Source: Xenopus tropicalis
Taxonomy: Eukaryota > Chordata > Amphibia > Anura > Pipidae
Direction of reading: 5' to 3'
DNA length: 64,000 bases
NCBI RefSeq assembly: GCF_000004195.4
Contig: NC_030679.2
Coordinates: 31,795,712-31,859,711, forward strand
A program made the translations under genes and the position numbers. Below the pieces are notes generated by a model that ran no database searches, was not told the origin of the DNA, and saw only the letters and a program-made list of their open reading frames with translations. Shown piece by piece: positions 46,376 through 58,864 of this stretch; positions within the stretch are counted from its first letter, which is position 1; every line of letters starts with the position of its first letter.

Positions 46376-47400
46376 TAGGGGTAGTTCACGTTGAAATTAA
46401 TTTCAACTATGATGCAGAGAGTGCTATTGCGAGACAGTTTGCAATTCGTCCTCAATTTTTATCTTCTGTGGTTTTTGAATTATTCAGCTTTTTGTTCAGC
46501 AGTTCTCCAGTTTGGAAGTTTAGCAGCTATCTAGTTGCTAGGGTCCAAACTGCCCTAGCAACCAGGCTGTGGTTTGAATGAGAGACTGGAAAATAAATAG
46601 GAGGCAAATAGTATAAAAAGCTACGTAATCAAAAGTAACAATCATACAAAGAAGAGAGGGGGATTGACCAATGCACATTCCCTGGTCCCCTGTTTCATAA
46701 GTAAATGATCTATGCTGGTGCATGTATTTGCAACAAACTGGGGTTTTTAGTCACAAAAGTATGATCATAAGATTGGTAAGCCACTGTACCATGTCAAGGT
46801 AAACCCCGTATGGTGGTCCTATCTATTTACCTCTGGTCATATTTTTCGAAGGCTGGCACTCCCCTGCACTGTTGCCATTCTTGACCTGGGGGCTGGTTTG
46901 AGTCAAAGGGCTTAGTAAACCCCCATGCCTTCAGCTTTTATAGAGACAGATTGCCAGGACCACAGCTTGGATCTACAGGCTTAATCCTTCCCGCTTGCGG
47001 CTTGTAAAGGAGAAGACTGCCCATTAACCAACACCCATTTTTTAAAGGCATAAGACCAACATTAAAGGGACGGGTATAGGGGGTGCTGCACCCACATGGG
47101 AGTTTGGCCATTCTTCCTGCAAATAACTCTAATATATTAATACATAGATACACAGAAGGGGGTTGTGGGAGCACTCCAAGGCTAAATAGAGTATACAAGC
47201 ACAATGGAAATAACAATAACAATAAGATTGTAGCCTCACAGAGCAATCGTTTTTGGCTGCTGAGGTCAGTGACCCCCATTTGAAAGCTGGAAAAAATCAA
47301 GAGAGCAAGGCGATTATTCAAGTAAAAAATGAAGACCAGTTGAAAAGTTGCTAAGAACCTACCATTTTCTAACCTAATAAGGAAAACATTTAGTAACATT
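46376..47400. repeat. T2-like MITE family copy, interrupted
   Basis: Left part (46376-46660) carries TTTTTGTTCAGCAG and TAGTTGCTAGGGTCC; right part (47200-47360) carries AATAACAATAA, TGTAGCCTCACAGAGCAAT and AGTTGAAAAGTTGCTA. These are in the same order as in the copy at 8243-8639. The middle (about 46660-47190) is foreign sequence of unknown type. Confidence 0.55.
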
Positions 47401-47764
47401 TGATTTTATTAGGTTAGTGTTTTTTGACACCAATATATGATTTTTTCACAATTTATTATGTGACAAAACCGCTGCAAATCTGAAAGCAAATAGAGGCCAT
47501 TTAAAACCTGTCGAGATCATGTAGAAATCAATAGCAGATGTTCCTTTTACAACTGGAAGGTCTTTCTTTGCTTCATGGTTTTAGAGGTTGTTGGTTTTTT
47601 TGGCGCTGGATTTTGTGGGACAATATGAAAATGTTGCAGTTCTCCTGCGAGTGCAGTGTAAGAGTAGGTATGTTAGATATTAAAGATTAATATTAACCGT
47701 TAGCCCACTGAAAACAGTATGCCTCAAGGAATACAAAAGTATGTGATATGGAATGCTTAAGGTT

Positions 47765-48355
47765 ATGTGGATGAGGGTTTTTTCCGTAATTTGGATCACC
47801 ACGGCTTACATTTAATAAAAACACATACAGATATTAAATAAACCCAATAGGATTGTTCTGCCTCCAACAAGGAATAATTATATCTTAGCTGGGATCAAGT
47901 ACAAGGTACTGTTTTATTATTACAGGTATGGGATCCCTTATCTGGAAACCCATTATCCAGAATTACGGAAAGCCCATCTCCCATAGAATCCTTTTTAATC
48001 AAATAAAACTGATTTACTTTTTCTCTGTAATAATAAAACAGTACCTTGTAATTGATCTCATCTAAGATATAAATAATCCTTATTGGATGCAAAACAATCC
48101 TATTGGGTTTATTTAATGTTTTATTGATTTTTGTAGTAGACTTAAGGAATGAAGATCCAAATTACGGAAAGACCCCTTATCCGGAATACCCTTGGTCCAG
48201 AGCATTCTGGATAACGGGTCCTATACCTGTACAGAGAAAAAGAAAATCATTTTTAAAAATGTGATGTGATTAAAATGGAGTCTATGGGAGATGGTCTTCC
48301 AGTATTTTAGAACTTTCTGGATATTGGGTTTCTAAATGATAGATCCCATGCATGA
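47765..48355. mobile_element. TA-type MITE copy carrying a nested copy of its own family
   Basis: Outer copy of the CAGGTAT family. Its left part (47765-47920) ends GTTTTATTAT and its sequence resumes after 48231 with CAGAGAAAAAGAAAATCATT, continuing to GGATATTGGG near 48320. Both terminal parts are degraded. Confidence 0.65.
47923..48229. mobile_element. Mariner-like MITE nested in an older copy
   Basis: 307 bp with inverted ends CAGGTATGGGATCCCTTATC and GGATAACGGGTCCTATACCTG-like sequence, flanked by TA on both sides (47921-47922 and 48230-48231). Its internal words (CCTTGTAATTGATC, AAACAATCCTATTGGG) are inverted relative to those of the surrounding copy, so the insertion is in opposite orientation. 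Confidence 0.78.
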
Positions 48356-48359
48356 TGAT

Positions 48360-49284
48360 CAATTAGGCGACTTAGTGGGGCAAAGGGAAGACTTGGCGAT
48401 TGGAGTAATGTGTAGATAACTTTAGTGGTGGTTTTCCATTGAATTACACTGGTAATTAAGATTTTCAATGATTGTCATATTCTAGTTCACATTTTAGGTT
48501 TGACATATACATAAAGGTCTGGTTCCCAGGCTGCAGATGCAGAAGACACGTTCAGTTCTGAGGGGGAGGATGCTAACTAAAATATTCAGCCAGGTGTCTT
48601 AAGGGCAAGTTGACATCTGCTCTCAAAGGTGGATCCTTCTAATGCAATGGGGGGGGGTTGAGGCTTTGTCGGTTTATACAGTCAAATATGTACCCCTGCA
48701 GCAATTAATAAGGCTATTAGAAGTCACAGAGTTTTTATAAAGGTCACATAAACATGAACTGGCTTCTAATACCCTTTTAAATGTAGAAGTCACCAAGGAG
48801 TTACATGACCATATAGAAACACAAGGCTTCAGGCTAAGTATTTTCATACAGGACATGTAACTTTGCGGTAACTTGTAATATCCTTATACATTTTAATAGT
48901 AGATACATTATACATTATAATCTTAAACTGTTGTTGGGGGTGTGTGTGTGGAACCCTCAGCCTTTGCTCCTGACTTGTATTCGCCTGTTCCTGCCCATGC
49001 ATTTACACCTTGCTTGCTGGTGGGTATAGCATCAGGCTCTGCTGGTTGGGCTGCAGTGGGCCTATAGGGCTGCCCCCCTACTGTATCATTTCTGGGATGT
49101 CTTTATATAACTCCACTCTCCAGGGAGGGTGATAGAAATTGGCATTCTGGCGTTAGTTTTAAGTAAACCTCGTTAAACAACATAGATGCGATAATAAGTG
49201 ATAATATACATGTGCACCAGAAAATCCACAATCTTGGAAGTGCCTCACACTTTAGTAAACCTGCTCTGGTCCATACTTAAGTAC
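48360..49284. other. Intergenic, no gene recognised
   Basis: Contains a G run near 48650 and a (GT)n stretch near 48940. No coding exon seen. Confidence 0.45.
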
Positions 49285-49600
49285 AGTGGTCCCCAACCCT
49301 TACTTCCTGTGAGCAACGTTTAAATATAAAGTAAGCTTGGGAGCAATGCAAGAATGAAAAAAGTTCCTAGGTGGTGCTCAATAAGGACTATGGTTGGTTG
49401 TTTGCTAGCCCAATGTGGACTGGCAGCCTACAGGAGACTCTGCTTGGCAGTACACATGGTCTTTATGCAACCAAAACTTGTCTCTAAGCCATAAATTCAA
49501 AAATAAGCACCTGCTTTGAGGCCACTGGGAGCAACATCCAAGGGGTTGGGGAGCAATATGTTGCTTGCGAGCCAATGGTTGGGCATAACCACCTCAGAGG
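49285..49600. mobile_element. hAT-type MITE relic (CAGTGGTCCCCAACC end)
   Basis: The left end CAGTGGTCCCCAACCCTTAC and internal phrases (GACTGGCAGCCTACAGG, ATGCAACCAAAACTTG, GAGCAACATCCAAGG) match the family at 24360 and 56327. The right end is degraded (CCAATGGTTGGGCATAACC), and no target duplication survives. Confidence 0.6.
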
Positions 49601-52600
49601 GAGCAATAATGTGACGAATAAGTTACATGCCTGTTGTCTTGATCTAAGAAGGAACCCAAACCAGGGGTGGTGCTGCTATAGGGAAGGTTGAGAGCCATGC
49701 CTCAGGCGGTAGCACCCCTCAAGCACATGTGCATTGAGCTAGCGGGAAAATCTGAACATGCACTTAAACATGGAGCTCCTGAATGCCAACAAAAAATTAC
49801 ATAGTATATAGTCACATCATCATCTACCAATGTGCAGAGTGAACAAGATGGCCAGGAGGATGCCATTGGTGGAAACAATATGATGGCTGCAAACATCAAC
49901 GAACACTCATAATACTGAAGGAGTGTCTGGGAGAAGCTGTGGATTGCTCTCTTCAGTTATATCCTCTTCCTTCACGAGTCTCTGTCATCTTTTGCGTATC
50001 ACTGTGTAACGTTGTTATAAAGATGGACCACTCCTTGGTACAGAAAACCGATTTATTTGCTGGATCTCATACAGTCTTTGTGGTGTTACTTTAAAATGAT
50101 ACAGAACATAATCACTCCACAGTATTTCAGACATTACTTCTTGTGATGGTATTGGGAACTAGTCCCCAGCACTAGGCAATGCTCACATTGGTGCATTACT
50201 CTAGGAATCTCTCTATCCATAGCTAACTCTCAAAACAACCACACGCTCCAGCAAACGGGGTCCCTAAAAGACAGAACGCACTGAGAATCCTGTTTTAAAG
50301 ACTAAAGACACCTGACATCCCTGGCCAATTACAGAAGCGCCAGGGAACTCTAACCTGGAAAGGACGGGGTCCTAATGATGAAACAGGCCTAGCCATTAGC
50401 TGTATTAACCCTTATAGGGAATACATAAGGAAAAGGTGAGCAAAACCTTAACCCGCCTGCATTTGCAAAATGCAAATGAAAATAATGTTTCAGTCCCACT
50501 TCTAAAAATGATGGAAACTTAATTTTGAAAATGGAGGCTATAGATAAAGTAGAGAACAAAAGGAAGCAGCCATGTTACTATATCATGTTGGCTCTGAGGT
50601 GTATGATATCTATTGCACCTTGCCTGCAGACAACACTGACAGGGACACCAATTGCTCTCAAGCTTTTACTGCTTACGTCAGCTCTAATAAAAAAAATATC
50701 AGATATGAAAGATACAAATTCAGAACTGCTTAACAGTGACCCCAAGAGACTGTGGATGCATTTATCATATAATTAAGAGAGTTAGCTTGTTATGCTATAA
50801 GGCACTTTATCCAAGATAAGACACAAAACTCCACAGGAAGATTGCTGACTTCAAGACCTGCTTAAGATGGCATATGCTCAGAGCAGCAAGCCATGCCAAG
50901 GAAAAGCGCACTGATACACATGATATTACCTTGCACACACCAGCAAAAACGAGACAAGGTACAGAATCCCCAAAGAAATGCTATAGGTGTGTAAGTAATT
51001 TTCCTCACAAAGATCAAAGCACTGCCATGGGCCAGAATTTCGACTCAATATGCTTTTTCTGCTCCCACAACAACATAATATACACAGTGTCAGATGCCAG
51101 GGGCCCATGAGGAAACCTTAGAGCGTGGGCCCACTCTCCAAAATATTTTCCTTCCTACTCAACCTCTTTATTCTCTTAGTCTCTTTACATACTATACTCT
51201 ATTCTTCCATTTATTTAGCCTCTTTGTTCTCATACAGAAATAGCGAATGGCCATGATATACAGTAGGTCAAATGGTTAAAAGCAGGAGGGCCCACTGACA
51301 CCTGGGCCCTCTGAGAGTTTTCCTGGTATCTCTGTGGGCAAGTTTGACAGTAAATACACATAAGCTACCCACAAGTGGGCTCATTTTCAAAAATTCACCA
51401 CCAGATCATGATGACTATGTTTGTATCTATTTTACACTACAACCTGTGCTCCTTCCACCATGACTATGCTATTGCCTTTGCTATTGATACAGGAAATTCT
51501 GCAAGCATCAAAGACATATACATATAACCTGCTAAACATAGACTCGGGCTGCAGCAACTTAAAAAAGTAAAATTTGCACATTAGTGACAATGTTTATCCA
51601 GCTGCACAAGTGCACAGACACATTGCTTTCCACTATCCAGGAAAACATATAGATGAAGAATTCCAGTAGTTAAAAAATGAAATGGTTTAAGCCCCCCTTG
51701 GCAGAACAAACTTTACTCAGGGCCCCTTAACTGATTATATGGCTACTGTCATAGGAAGTCTTTGGGTGTAGCAACCATTCAGCCATCGTCCCAAGAAAAT
51801 CTAGGATATCTAGGATAGCATATAAGTGTTCACCCCAAACCTCCCCCTAACTGACCTTCTGCTTAGACTTATCTATGAGAGCACATAGGTATTATTCCCA
51901 AATCTCACTCTAAAGCTGGCCATATATGTGCCAATATAAGGTGCTGCCTCTTTAGAATGAGCCATCTTTACTGACCTTCAGGCTGAGCCCCCCCACACCA
52001 CTGTTCCAGGCCTCAACAGTAGGGCCAACCCCAAAGTTTAGGAACCTTTGCATTAGATAAAAGCAATTACGTTCCAGGAATCTCAGTATCTCCAAAAATA
52101 TATCTGTAAAAAAGACCTTAAGGACCAGGCACAGCAATAATTCAAGTTATAGTCCACTTACAGCTCTGTACCACGTAGAACATGCTACATTCGGCACGCT
52201 GCCAGTTTCCTACTCAGTTGCATTTCCTTTCCTTTCTCTAGGAGCCAACATTTTATGGACCTATCTATTATGCGAAAACAGTATCAAATGCATTGGAAAC
52301 ATCATATATTGCATCCGGAACACTGCTCTGAAGTTTTGTACTTCTCACAAAAGCTTATCTTTTGTTTACATTTTTATTAATCCATGCTAAATCTCTATAA
52401 TCTGTTTATGGCTGTAATATGTTCATAAATTGCATCTCTTAACGCCCCTTTCAAAACGTTCTCTCTCAAAATTACATAACCCTTTCTGGTTTATTACTTC
52501 CCATACATATATAGCACAGGGTGGGGGGGGGGGGGGGGTTAGCTGTACAAAGCCAGGGAAGTAGAATTTTAGTGCAGAGAAGTAGTCAGTGACATAAAAA

Positions 52601-53506
52601 ATGCAGAAAAATTAGAATCTGGTGGCTGCAGTTGACCAACACACAGGTAGTTTTTAATAGATTGCAAAACAGTTCTTGGTAAATGACAAAAACAAAACAG
52701 AAAACTCCTGTTCAACATAGCATCTTTGCAATATAGCATAGTATCTAAATATGTTAGGGTTCATTTATGATTCCCCGGGCAGAAACATAAAAGTCCTAGC
52801 GACACAAGAGTTTTCCCTTTAGTGCACATTCAGGCAGCATTTCTGCCCGATGGAATGGCTGGGCTATGTCACATAAAGAGGTTCACAGCACAGCTTACAA
52901 GGGGGTCATAAGGAAACTATGACAGTTTGCCTGAGCTGCAGGGATTATATTACCCACCACTTAGGCTCACAGAACCATCCAACCCATCCCTTACCCTTTG
53001 TCCATTGTGAAATGAAGTTTGGAACCCAATGTGCATACAATTAACCAACTGTTGGGGTCATGTAATAAAAGGCCCTAAGTTTGCCCAGGAGCAATAACCT
53101 ATAGCAACCAATCAGCAGGTAGCATTTACTGGTCACCTGTTTAAAAGCAAACATCTTATTTGTTGCTATGGGTTACTGCTCCTGGACAAACTTTGTGCCT
53201 TTTATTACATATGGGGGTACATCCCCAATACATATTTTTAGCCCAAGACCAAGCAATAACAATACACTGCCGTGTTTCAAGTCCCTTAATAGATGTTGAT
53301 CCTAGAAAACAACATATTAATGTAACATAGACATTCTGACAAAGTCAAACTAGGTAAATATACCTTTGCTAAAATTGTTGGTTTTACTAATTACTAAACA
53401 ATGTAAAAAAATTGCACTTTACGCTATCTTATCTCCCATATGTTCTTGGCTACAAGGATATAACATGATAAATATAAATGTTGCGACTTTTCTGAACAGT
53501 TTGACA
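49601..53506. other. Intergenic, no gene recognised
   Basis: About 3.9 kb without recognised exons. A poly-G run lies at about 52521-52538. Open frames at 50525-50776 and 50874-51110 have no domain character. A repeat-like pair around 53100-53170 (GCCCAGGAGCAATAACC and GGGTTACTGCTCCTGGAC) forms inverted ends of a short repeat. Confidence 0.45.
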
Positions 53507-53514
53507 CCCTAGGG

Positions 53515-53841
53515 CAGGGGTCGGGAACCTTTTTGGCTGAGAGAGCCATAAACACCAAATATTTTAAAATGTAATTCCATGAGAGTCATACCGGGGCCTC
53601 GATTTGCGGCTGCCTTTGGAGGACGATGCGGCTTCAGGCCTGTTCAGCCGCGGATGCTGTGGGGCAAGGTAGGGTGGGTCCTAAGGATGCCAGATGCGGA
53701 GGAGGGCGTGGCCGGCGCTCGGTGGATAGAATACATGTTCTCACACCCCGTTATTTTTTTTATTAAAGATTTTGCAGCGAGCCACATGCAGCCATCAAAA
53801 GAGCCACATCTGGCTCCCGAGCCATAGGCTCCCTACCCCTG
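53515..53841. mobile_element. hAT-type MITE with exact 8-bp target duplication
   Basis: 327 bp. Ends CAGGGGTCGGGAACC and TCCCTACCCCTG are inverted (imperfect), with inner GAGAGAGCCATA and GGCTCCCGAGCCATAGGC words also paired. CCCTAGGG flanks both sides (53507-53514 and 53842-53849). The middle is GC-rich and gives a spurious frame at 53579-53827. Confidence 0.85.
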
Positions 53842-53849
53842 CCCTAGGG

Positions 53850-54809
53850 GCAGGGTAATGGATAAGTAGTGCTGCACTATTAAAAGCTAGTGCATTGCTT
53901 CTCAACCCGGAAGTACAGAAGATCATAGAATATATATATATATATATATAGAATATTGTTGTGGCAGGAAATGTATTTTACCCACATCATGTAAGAGGTT
54001 CATTAAGTGATGCAGTAAAATGGTGTTGAAGAGGCTGTTACTTATTGACTAGATTTCCGCTGCATACTAGCTTTAAATAAGTTGGATTTCATGCTCTATA
54101 GACAAGTAGATTGATCCTTGATTGATTTTCATAATAATAAGCAGTGTTCATTATATTTTTGTCCTGTCACACAACAAATAAGTCAATAGCTTTTGTGACA
54201 TATGTCTTGCCACATTTACTGCATAAATGACAAAAACATAATATGTATGACAACTAGAAGGAATGCCATTGCAAAGTGCAAAAAATACATCTTATAATAT
54301 ACCAGCAGCATAGGAAAAGCTATATATTAGATTCATAATATATTTTAGGGAGAGCATGAAATGATTTTCTCTGCAAATATGCTCTTAGAAATTGCTGAAT
54401 GATGAATGATTTGTTTGCCTGTTCATTTAAATCTTGTAACTGCATGGATTCTTTATTTTGTTACCCTGCATTTTCTCCTCCCACCTAGTAGTAGTTATTG
54501 ACAAGTGTTTTGCCCCAAAGTACCAGCAGTAGAAGTAATTTAGTCCAGGATGTATTATTTCTGTCCTTCTTTGCTTGGATTAGATCCTTCACTGCTTTGG
54601 TGTAGATTATCCATGGGCACAATCTGCCTTTCCCAAAGTCAGCTGCCTTTGGTAGTAGTAGCCTTAGTTACCCTTTAAACTGCACATTCAGAAATTTTTG
54701 TTTATTTCTGCTATATTCCAGTAGAGGCCAGTTTCCAGTTAATCTTTTCTGTTAGAGACTACTACTTCAAGGAATTTTATGTTGATTTTAGAGTATTCCA
54801 TTTGTCAAT
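53850..54809. other. Intergenic, no gene recognised
   Basis: AT-rich with a (TA)n run at about 53929-53951. No coding exon seen. Confidence 0.45.
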
Positions 54810-55304
54810 TTAAAGGGACAGTATACACATAAAAACACATTTGCTTAAACTAAGCACATTAGATAGGACCTTTATTGAAATGACATTCTATTAAATTACA
54901 TTCCTATTGTTTCAATTTTCTAAAATCAATTTTTTCTAATTTTTGCCATTATAGAGCACTAATTTGAAAGTTGGGCTCTGTTCTTAGATCTCACCTCCTC
55001 CTTCCTTTATAAACAAGGCAATTTGTTCAGAGCTCCCTATCTATTTTTAAACAAACAAACAAACAAACAAACAAACAAACAAATAAACCTTTCCCCAATC
55101 TAAGCAGCAGTCTTTGAACAGCTCATTATCAGTGGACTGGTAAGTATCAGCTCTTTTAAAGTTTTGTGGGACAGAAAGTACTAAAGTGAAATTGCCTTCA
55201 TATCCATGTTTAGCACCGGAAATAACAGAAACTATAGATAGATGTTCAGAACAACCCCTTATTATTCAGCTAATGTTAAAAAGGGGTGGATACTGTCCCT
55301 TTAA
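54810..55304. repeat. T2-like MITE
   Basis: TTAA at 54810-54813 and 55301-55304. Ends TTAAAGGGACAGTATACAC and GTGGATACTGTCCCTTTAA are inverted with two mismatches. 495 bp. An (AAAC)n run at about 55050-55083 lies inside. Confidence 0.8.
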
Positions 55305-55324
55305 TAGTGGGGCATGCTACCACT

Positions 55325-55535
55325 GTTAGGGCTCTGGCACACGAGGAGATTAGTCGCCCGAGACAAAACTCCCTGTTCGCGGGCGACTAATCTCCCCAGA
55401 TTGCCATCCCACCGGCGAAAATGTAAATCGCCGGTGGGATGGCATATGCGGCAGCCTCGAGAGGAAACTTGTGCGATTTCAGTGAAATCGCGCCGCCGCG
55501 TATGCCATCCCACCGGCGATTTACATTTTTGAATA
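55325..55535. repeat. Multi-palindromic dispersed repeat
   Basis: Begins with GGGCTCTGGCACACGAGGAG. GAGATTAGTCGCC is inverted as GGCGACTAATCTC. TGCCATCCCACCGGCGA is inverted as TCGCCGGTGGGATGGCA and then repeated once more directly near 55503-55519. Fragments of the same family occur at 3140-3185 and 10073-10150. Confidence 0.7.
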
Positions 55536-56326
55536 AAGAAGTCTGACTCTTCCATACAGTAGAGATGCTAACTACTTTGAAAAACTGGAATATACTGATA
55601 TTTGTAGATAAGATTTTTCTAACTGCGTACCAGTTCATAAACAAAAACAGGTGCCATTGGTGCCCCCTTTGACACGCCTTGTTCTATTGAAAAATGTAAG
55701 GTGTTTTGCTGTTTCTTTCCCCCCTGGCAGAGGACTTCCTTGTCCCTGTAGAGCCAGATGTGTGGGTTGTTTCTCTGTACCCTCCTCACTCCTTGTGTAT
55801 GCAGAAAATAAGTTAGGAGGGTAGTGTCACTGGTGGCATTCTGGTCTTCCCTGGCATTTAGTATCAGGTGTCTTTGTTTCATTGTTGACTCATTATGTAG
55901 GCTGTAAAATAATAATAATAATACACGGGAGCACTTACCGCTCAAGCCCAGGTGTGCTACTTGCGGACCAACTCCCAGATGGTCACAACAACAGAAGGTT
56001 TAGAAAAAATAGTAGTGGAGCACCACAAGGATAAAAATAAAGATCAGTCTTTATTCCATCATCAGTAAAAGGCACATGAAAATCCAAATGGGCCTACGCT
56101 TTACGCGTTTCGTGGTGTCCCTCCACTTCCTCAGAAGCATCCAGGCTGCCCTGCTTTTTCTCTCCTGGCTACTGTTGAGTAGAGCTCTGCATCGGTAGTC
56201 CTGTCTGTCATATCAGTGCAAGCTTGGTGCCTAAGCATAATTTAAGGTGAATGGAGGGAGGGTGTAATCTTAAAAAACTTTAGGAATAGCTTTTCAGCCT
56301 AGCTCCCCCAATAAAAAACATTCCAT
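55536..56326. other. Intergenic; probable repeat material
   Basis: Contains TACGCTTTACGCGTTTCGTG and CCACTTCCTCAGAAG near 56095-56130, a CpG-bearing phrase common in frog repeats; a related phrase (CCGACGTTTCAGTTCC) is near 61075. No coding exon seen. Confidence 0.4.
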
Positions 56327-56640
56327 AGGCCAGGGGTCCCCAACTTTTTTACCCATGAATGTAAAAACAGTTTGGGAGCAACAAAAGCATTCCTGGGGTG
56401 CCAAATAAGGGCTGTTATTGGTTATTTGATAGCCTTTATTGATGTTAACTCTTCATTTATGTGGACTGGCAGCCTACAAGGGACTCTGCTTAGCAGTACA
56501 CCTGGTTTTTATGCAACCAAAACTTGCCTTCTGGCCAGGAATTCAAAAATAAGAACCTGCATTGAGGCCACTAGGAGCAACATCCAAGCGGTTGGTGAGT
56601 AACATGTTGCTCATGACCCACTGGTTGGGAGCAACATGCC
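56327..56640. mobile_element. hAT-type MITE relic
   Basis: Left end CAGGGGTCCCCAACTTTTTT near 56331, then ATGCAACCAAAACTTG and GAGCAACATCCAAGCGG as in the copies at 24360 and 49285. The right end (CCACTGGTTGGGAGC) is incomplete. Confidence 0.6.
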
Positions 56641-57765
56641 ATAAGCCCTTGCCTCTACTGCCTTAACCTTAAATATAGACCCACTAGTTAACATCTGCCC
56701 TCCATGTAAAATATTTTTTACTTTATAATGAGCTCCACCTAATTCATACTGGCACTACATAGTAGGAGAGGTAGAAGTCTTCTAGATGTATGCACAAGGG
56801 CATATTATCCACACGCCAGCATACATTTCAATGTTTTGCACTGTATTTGACTATTATATGTATAATGTTGCCATCTGAATGTGTACAAGGTGCTTAGTAT
56901 GAGCTATAAGAGAAAATATAATTATACCTGCAAAATGAATTCTATTTTTTGTGGGCTTAATGAATTTATGGAATACAATGTTATAATGACGCTTGATACA
57001 TATTCTTGCATATATGGTCCAATATCACACAAGCGAAGAAAATAATACAGAAAAAAATTATTTTCACATCTCACAGAGATGAGATCTCTCATCCCACCTT
57101 CCCTAAAGAATCCAATTTAGCTGCATCCAGTAGCACCGTCATTCATCTTGTCTGTGTTACTGTGATTTAAATCCAAGTTATACCAAGAATAGCAGTACTT
57201 TTAAAATGATTGAGAGTGAATGATGGCAAGTTCAATGTTTTTTATTATTTAAAAAAAAAAAGTGTGATATCATGATATTATAGAAATAAAGGTAATATTT
57301 AATAAGACTGATAATTTTCTCTCTAGAGAAATAACAATATTAGAACGAGTAAAACACAAGCATTTAGAACAGTATTTGTTTTATAGAACTTTATATTAAA
57401 ATTTCTTACGAGGTGTAATAGTTATACAAAATACTGATTAGGTTTCATTACAATATTAAATATGTTGCTTTTGTATGTTGCAAGCATAATTAATTGCAAT
57501 GTTTTTGTGTATAAACTTCTTTTTAATAAATCAAGTTATGTCTTTTATTATTTATACAACTGACTAATTGGTGTTTCATTGGGAATACAGGAGATTGAAC
57601 CTGTTACTAATATGAGTCACAAATACACATTCTGTTAGCAATGATACACTTTAATTGCATTTGAAAAGGGTATGATGGAATACAGTAAAATAAAGTGCAA
57701 TGGATGTATGTGTAAAACCTGTTTGGCCATTTATGGGTTAATCCAGGCTAGTATTTAGTAGAGCA
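56641..57765. other. Intergenic, no gene recognised
   Basis: AT-rich sequence; no exon or bounded repeat identified. Confidence 0.45.
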
Positions 57766-58513
57766 TGTGTTACATGCGATCCCCCTTTCCCAGGATGGGC
57801 CTCCGCTAAGTGGGAGATGGGCTATAGGAGCTATTTTGGAGATGAGGATGTTGTTGAACTACAACTCCCTGAGGCTGTATGGTGTAGAGGTAGTAATTAG
57901 GACGCCAGAAGGTTCTTTGCTAAATAACTGTAGAACGTTTATTGTCACAGACAAGGTTGAAGCAGGGTTATACTCACAGTAGTTGAGGTAGTTAACACAG
58001 TGTTTAGTGGCAGTTGTAAATAGGCACAAGCAGAGTAGCACCACAATGGAGGCAGATGTGGAACAAGCAGAAATCCTAAGGATGATCACCCTTTACTGGA
58101 CCGGATCCCTACAGCCAACGGTGGATCAGGGGTAGATACTGCCTGATACCTGTGTCTGAACTGCGGTCCCTACAGCAAGGCAAACAGAGCCTGGGTATGC
58201 TGAACCCTTACTTTCTCCTATGTGGGAGCCAATACTGCTCTTACTAGATAGCCCTAACTATATCACACTATCTAAAGCGTGCTATGACAGGATCTATCAC
58301 ACTACCACTAACTTCACCCCCTTCACGGGGCCCTGTCCCCGACTTCACTAGAGCACCAAGGGGCTACTCTAGGGCAGGTGGCTTTACTGGGGCCTCTTCT
58401 GATCCTAGGCTCAATGTAGTTGTTCCCTGAGAGTCAGAAGGCAGCCAAAGAGGAAGCCACCCCTCCTTGCTAGACACTTTATTAGTCTGCAAGGGGAGTG
58501 GTCATCCTAACTA

Positions 58514-58726
58514 CAAACCGGATTCCAAAAAAGTTGGGACACTAAACAAATTGTGAATAAAAACTGAACGCAATGATGTGGAGGTGCCAACTTCTAATAT
58601 TTTATTCAGAATAGAACATAAATCATGGAACAAAAGTTTAAACTGAGAAAATGTACCATTTTAAGGGAAAAATATGTTGATTCAGAATTTCATGGTGTCA
58701 ACAAATGCCAAAAAAGTTGGGACAAG
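58514..58726 (+). repeat. Left terminal inverted repeat of the Tc1 element
   Basis: 213 bp from CAAACCGGATTCC to TTGGGACAAG. Outer direct-repeat motif at about 58524-58539, inner at about 58708-58723. Confidence 0.93.
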
Positions 58727-58864
58727 TAGCAATAAGAGGCTGGAAAAAGTAAATTTGAGCATAACGAAGAGCTGGAAGACCAAATAACACTAATTAGGTC
58801 AATTGGCAACATGATTGGGTATAAAAAGAGCTTCTCAGAGTTGCAGTGTCTCTCAGAAGCCAAG

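Noticed and set aside
53579..53827. GC-rich 82-residue frame
   Set aside because: Lies wholly within the hAT MITE and uses its composition; no domain.
58811..58864. Upstream ATG as the transposase start
   Set aside because: The ATG at 58811 is in frame but in poorer context and would add 18 residues not typical of Tc1 transposases; 58865 gives the usual length.
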